Assembly (NCBI GenBank): GCA_009760855.2
Contig: WPIO01000013.1
Span: 3,205,001-3,269,000, forward strand
Source: Cristatella mucedo
Lineage: Eukaryota; Bryozoa; Phylactolaemata; Cristatellidae
Length of the DNA stretch: 64,000 nt
Reading direction: 5' to 3'
Part shown: one piece after another, positions 63,903 to 64,000 of the stretch
Layout: each line of letters starts with the position of its first letter
Numbering within the stretch: position 1 is the first letter of the stretch
Notes under the pieces: generated by a model
The model's database searches: none
Told to the model about the DNA's origin: nothing
What the model saw: only the letters and a program-made list of their open reading frames with translations
Program-made: the position numbers and the translations under genes

Positions 63903-63965
63903 TGGAAAGTGCCTAAAAAGAAATTAAGTTCTCTTAGAGCGTTATACAAAATTTAATATTAATAC
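63903..63965 (+). mobile_element. Family C tail, degraded
   Basis: AAAGTGCCTAAAAAGAAATT, GTTCTCTTAGAGCGTTATAC, then an AT-rich end with ATTAAT repeats. Confidence 0.55.
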
Positions 63966-64000
63966 TATTATTCATTGACGAAAAGGAGGGAGCCAATAGG

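Overview
This window is nuclear DNA from an animal, most likely an invertebrate; I cannot place it further. The evidence is three spliced, conserved metazoan genes with canonical splice sites in consistent phase, many non-LTR retrotransposon and tRNA-derived SINE fragments, and abundant microsatellites. Nothing looks prokaryotic or organellar. Most open frames are chance frames or run through (GA)n, (CA)n or (GCN)n tracts.

Layout. (1) 1-4381, plus strand: 3' part of a MAP3K1/MEKK1-like kinase gene. Eight coding exons are in view, with the complete kinase domain in the last six; the 5' end lies left of the window. (2) 6988-22904, minus strand: TADA3 (ADA3, SAGA/ATAC adaptor), ten coding exons, 564 residues, tail-to-tail with MAP3K1. 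(3) 22905-29036: TADA3 upstream region (GC-rich near the gene) and intergenic repeats, including a 910-bp solo LTR. (4) 29037-49755, minus strand: SCYL2 (SCY1-like pseudokinase 2), sixteen coding exons, 987 residues, same strand as TADA3, with one apparent GC-AG intron. (5) 49756-64000: repeat-rich tract with a degraded L2/CR1-type LINE, a second solo LTR, SINEs, a decayed transposon-derived coding region split by a SINE, and a short set of phase-compatible plus-strand exons I do not recognise.

The three genes do unrelated jobs (stress-kinase signalling, histone acetyltransferase adaptor, clathrin/endosome traffic pseudokinase), and nothing here suggests an operon-like functional cluster. I built the gene models by hand, matching exon peptides to what I remember of the vertebrate proteins and checking donor/acceptor phase at every junction. 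The junctions of all three models are mutually in frame.

I did not find a convincing new biological system. The most informative observations are two solo LTRs each with an exact 4-bp target-site duplication, a SINE that cleanly interrupts a transposon-derived gene, a repeat pair that gives filled and empty SINE sites, a GC-AG intron in SCYL2, codon-repeat expansions inside conserved proteins, several hairpin/TIR elements, and the unassigned exons at 58370-59197.
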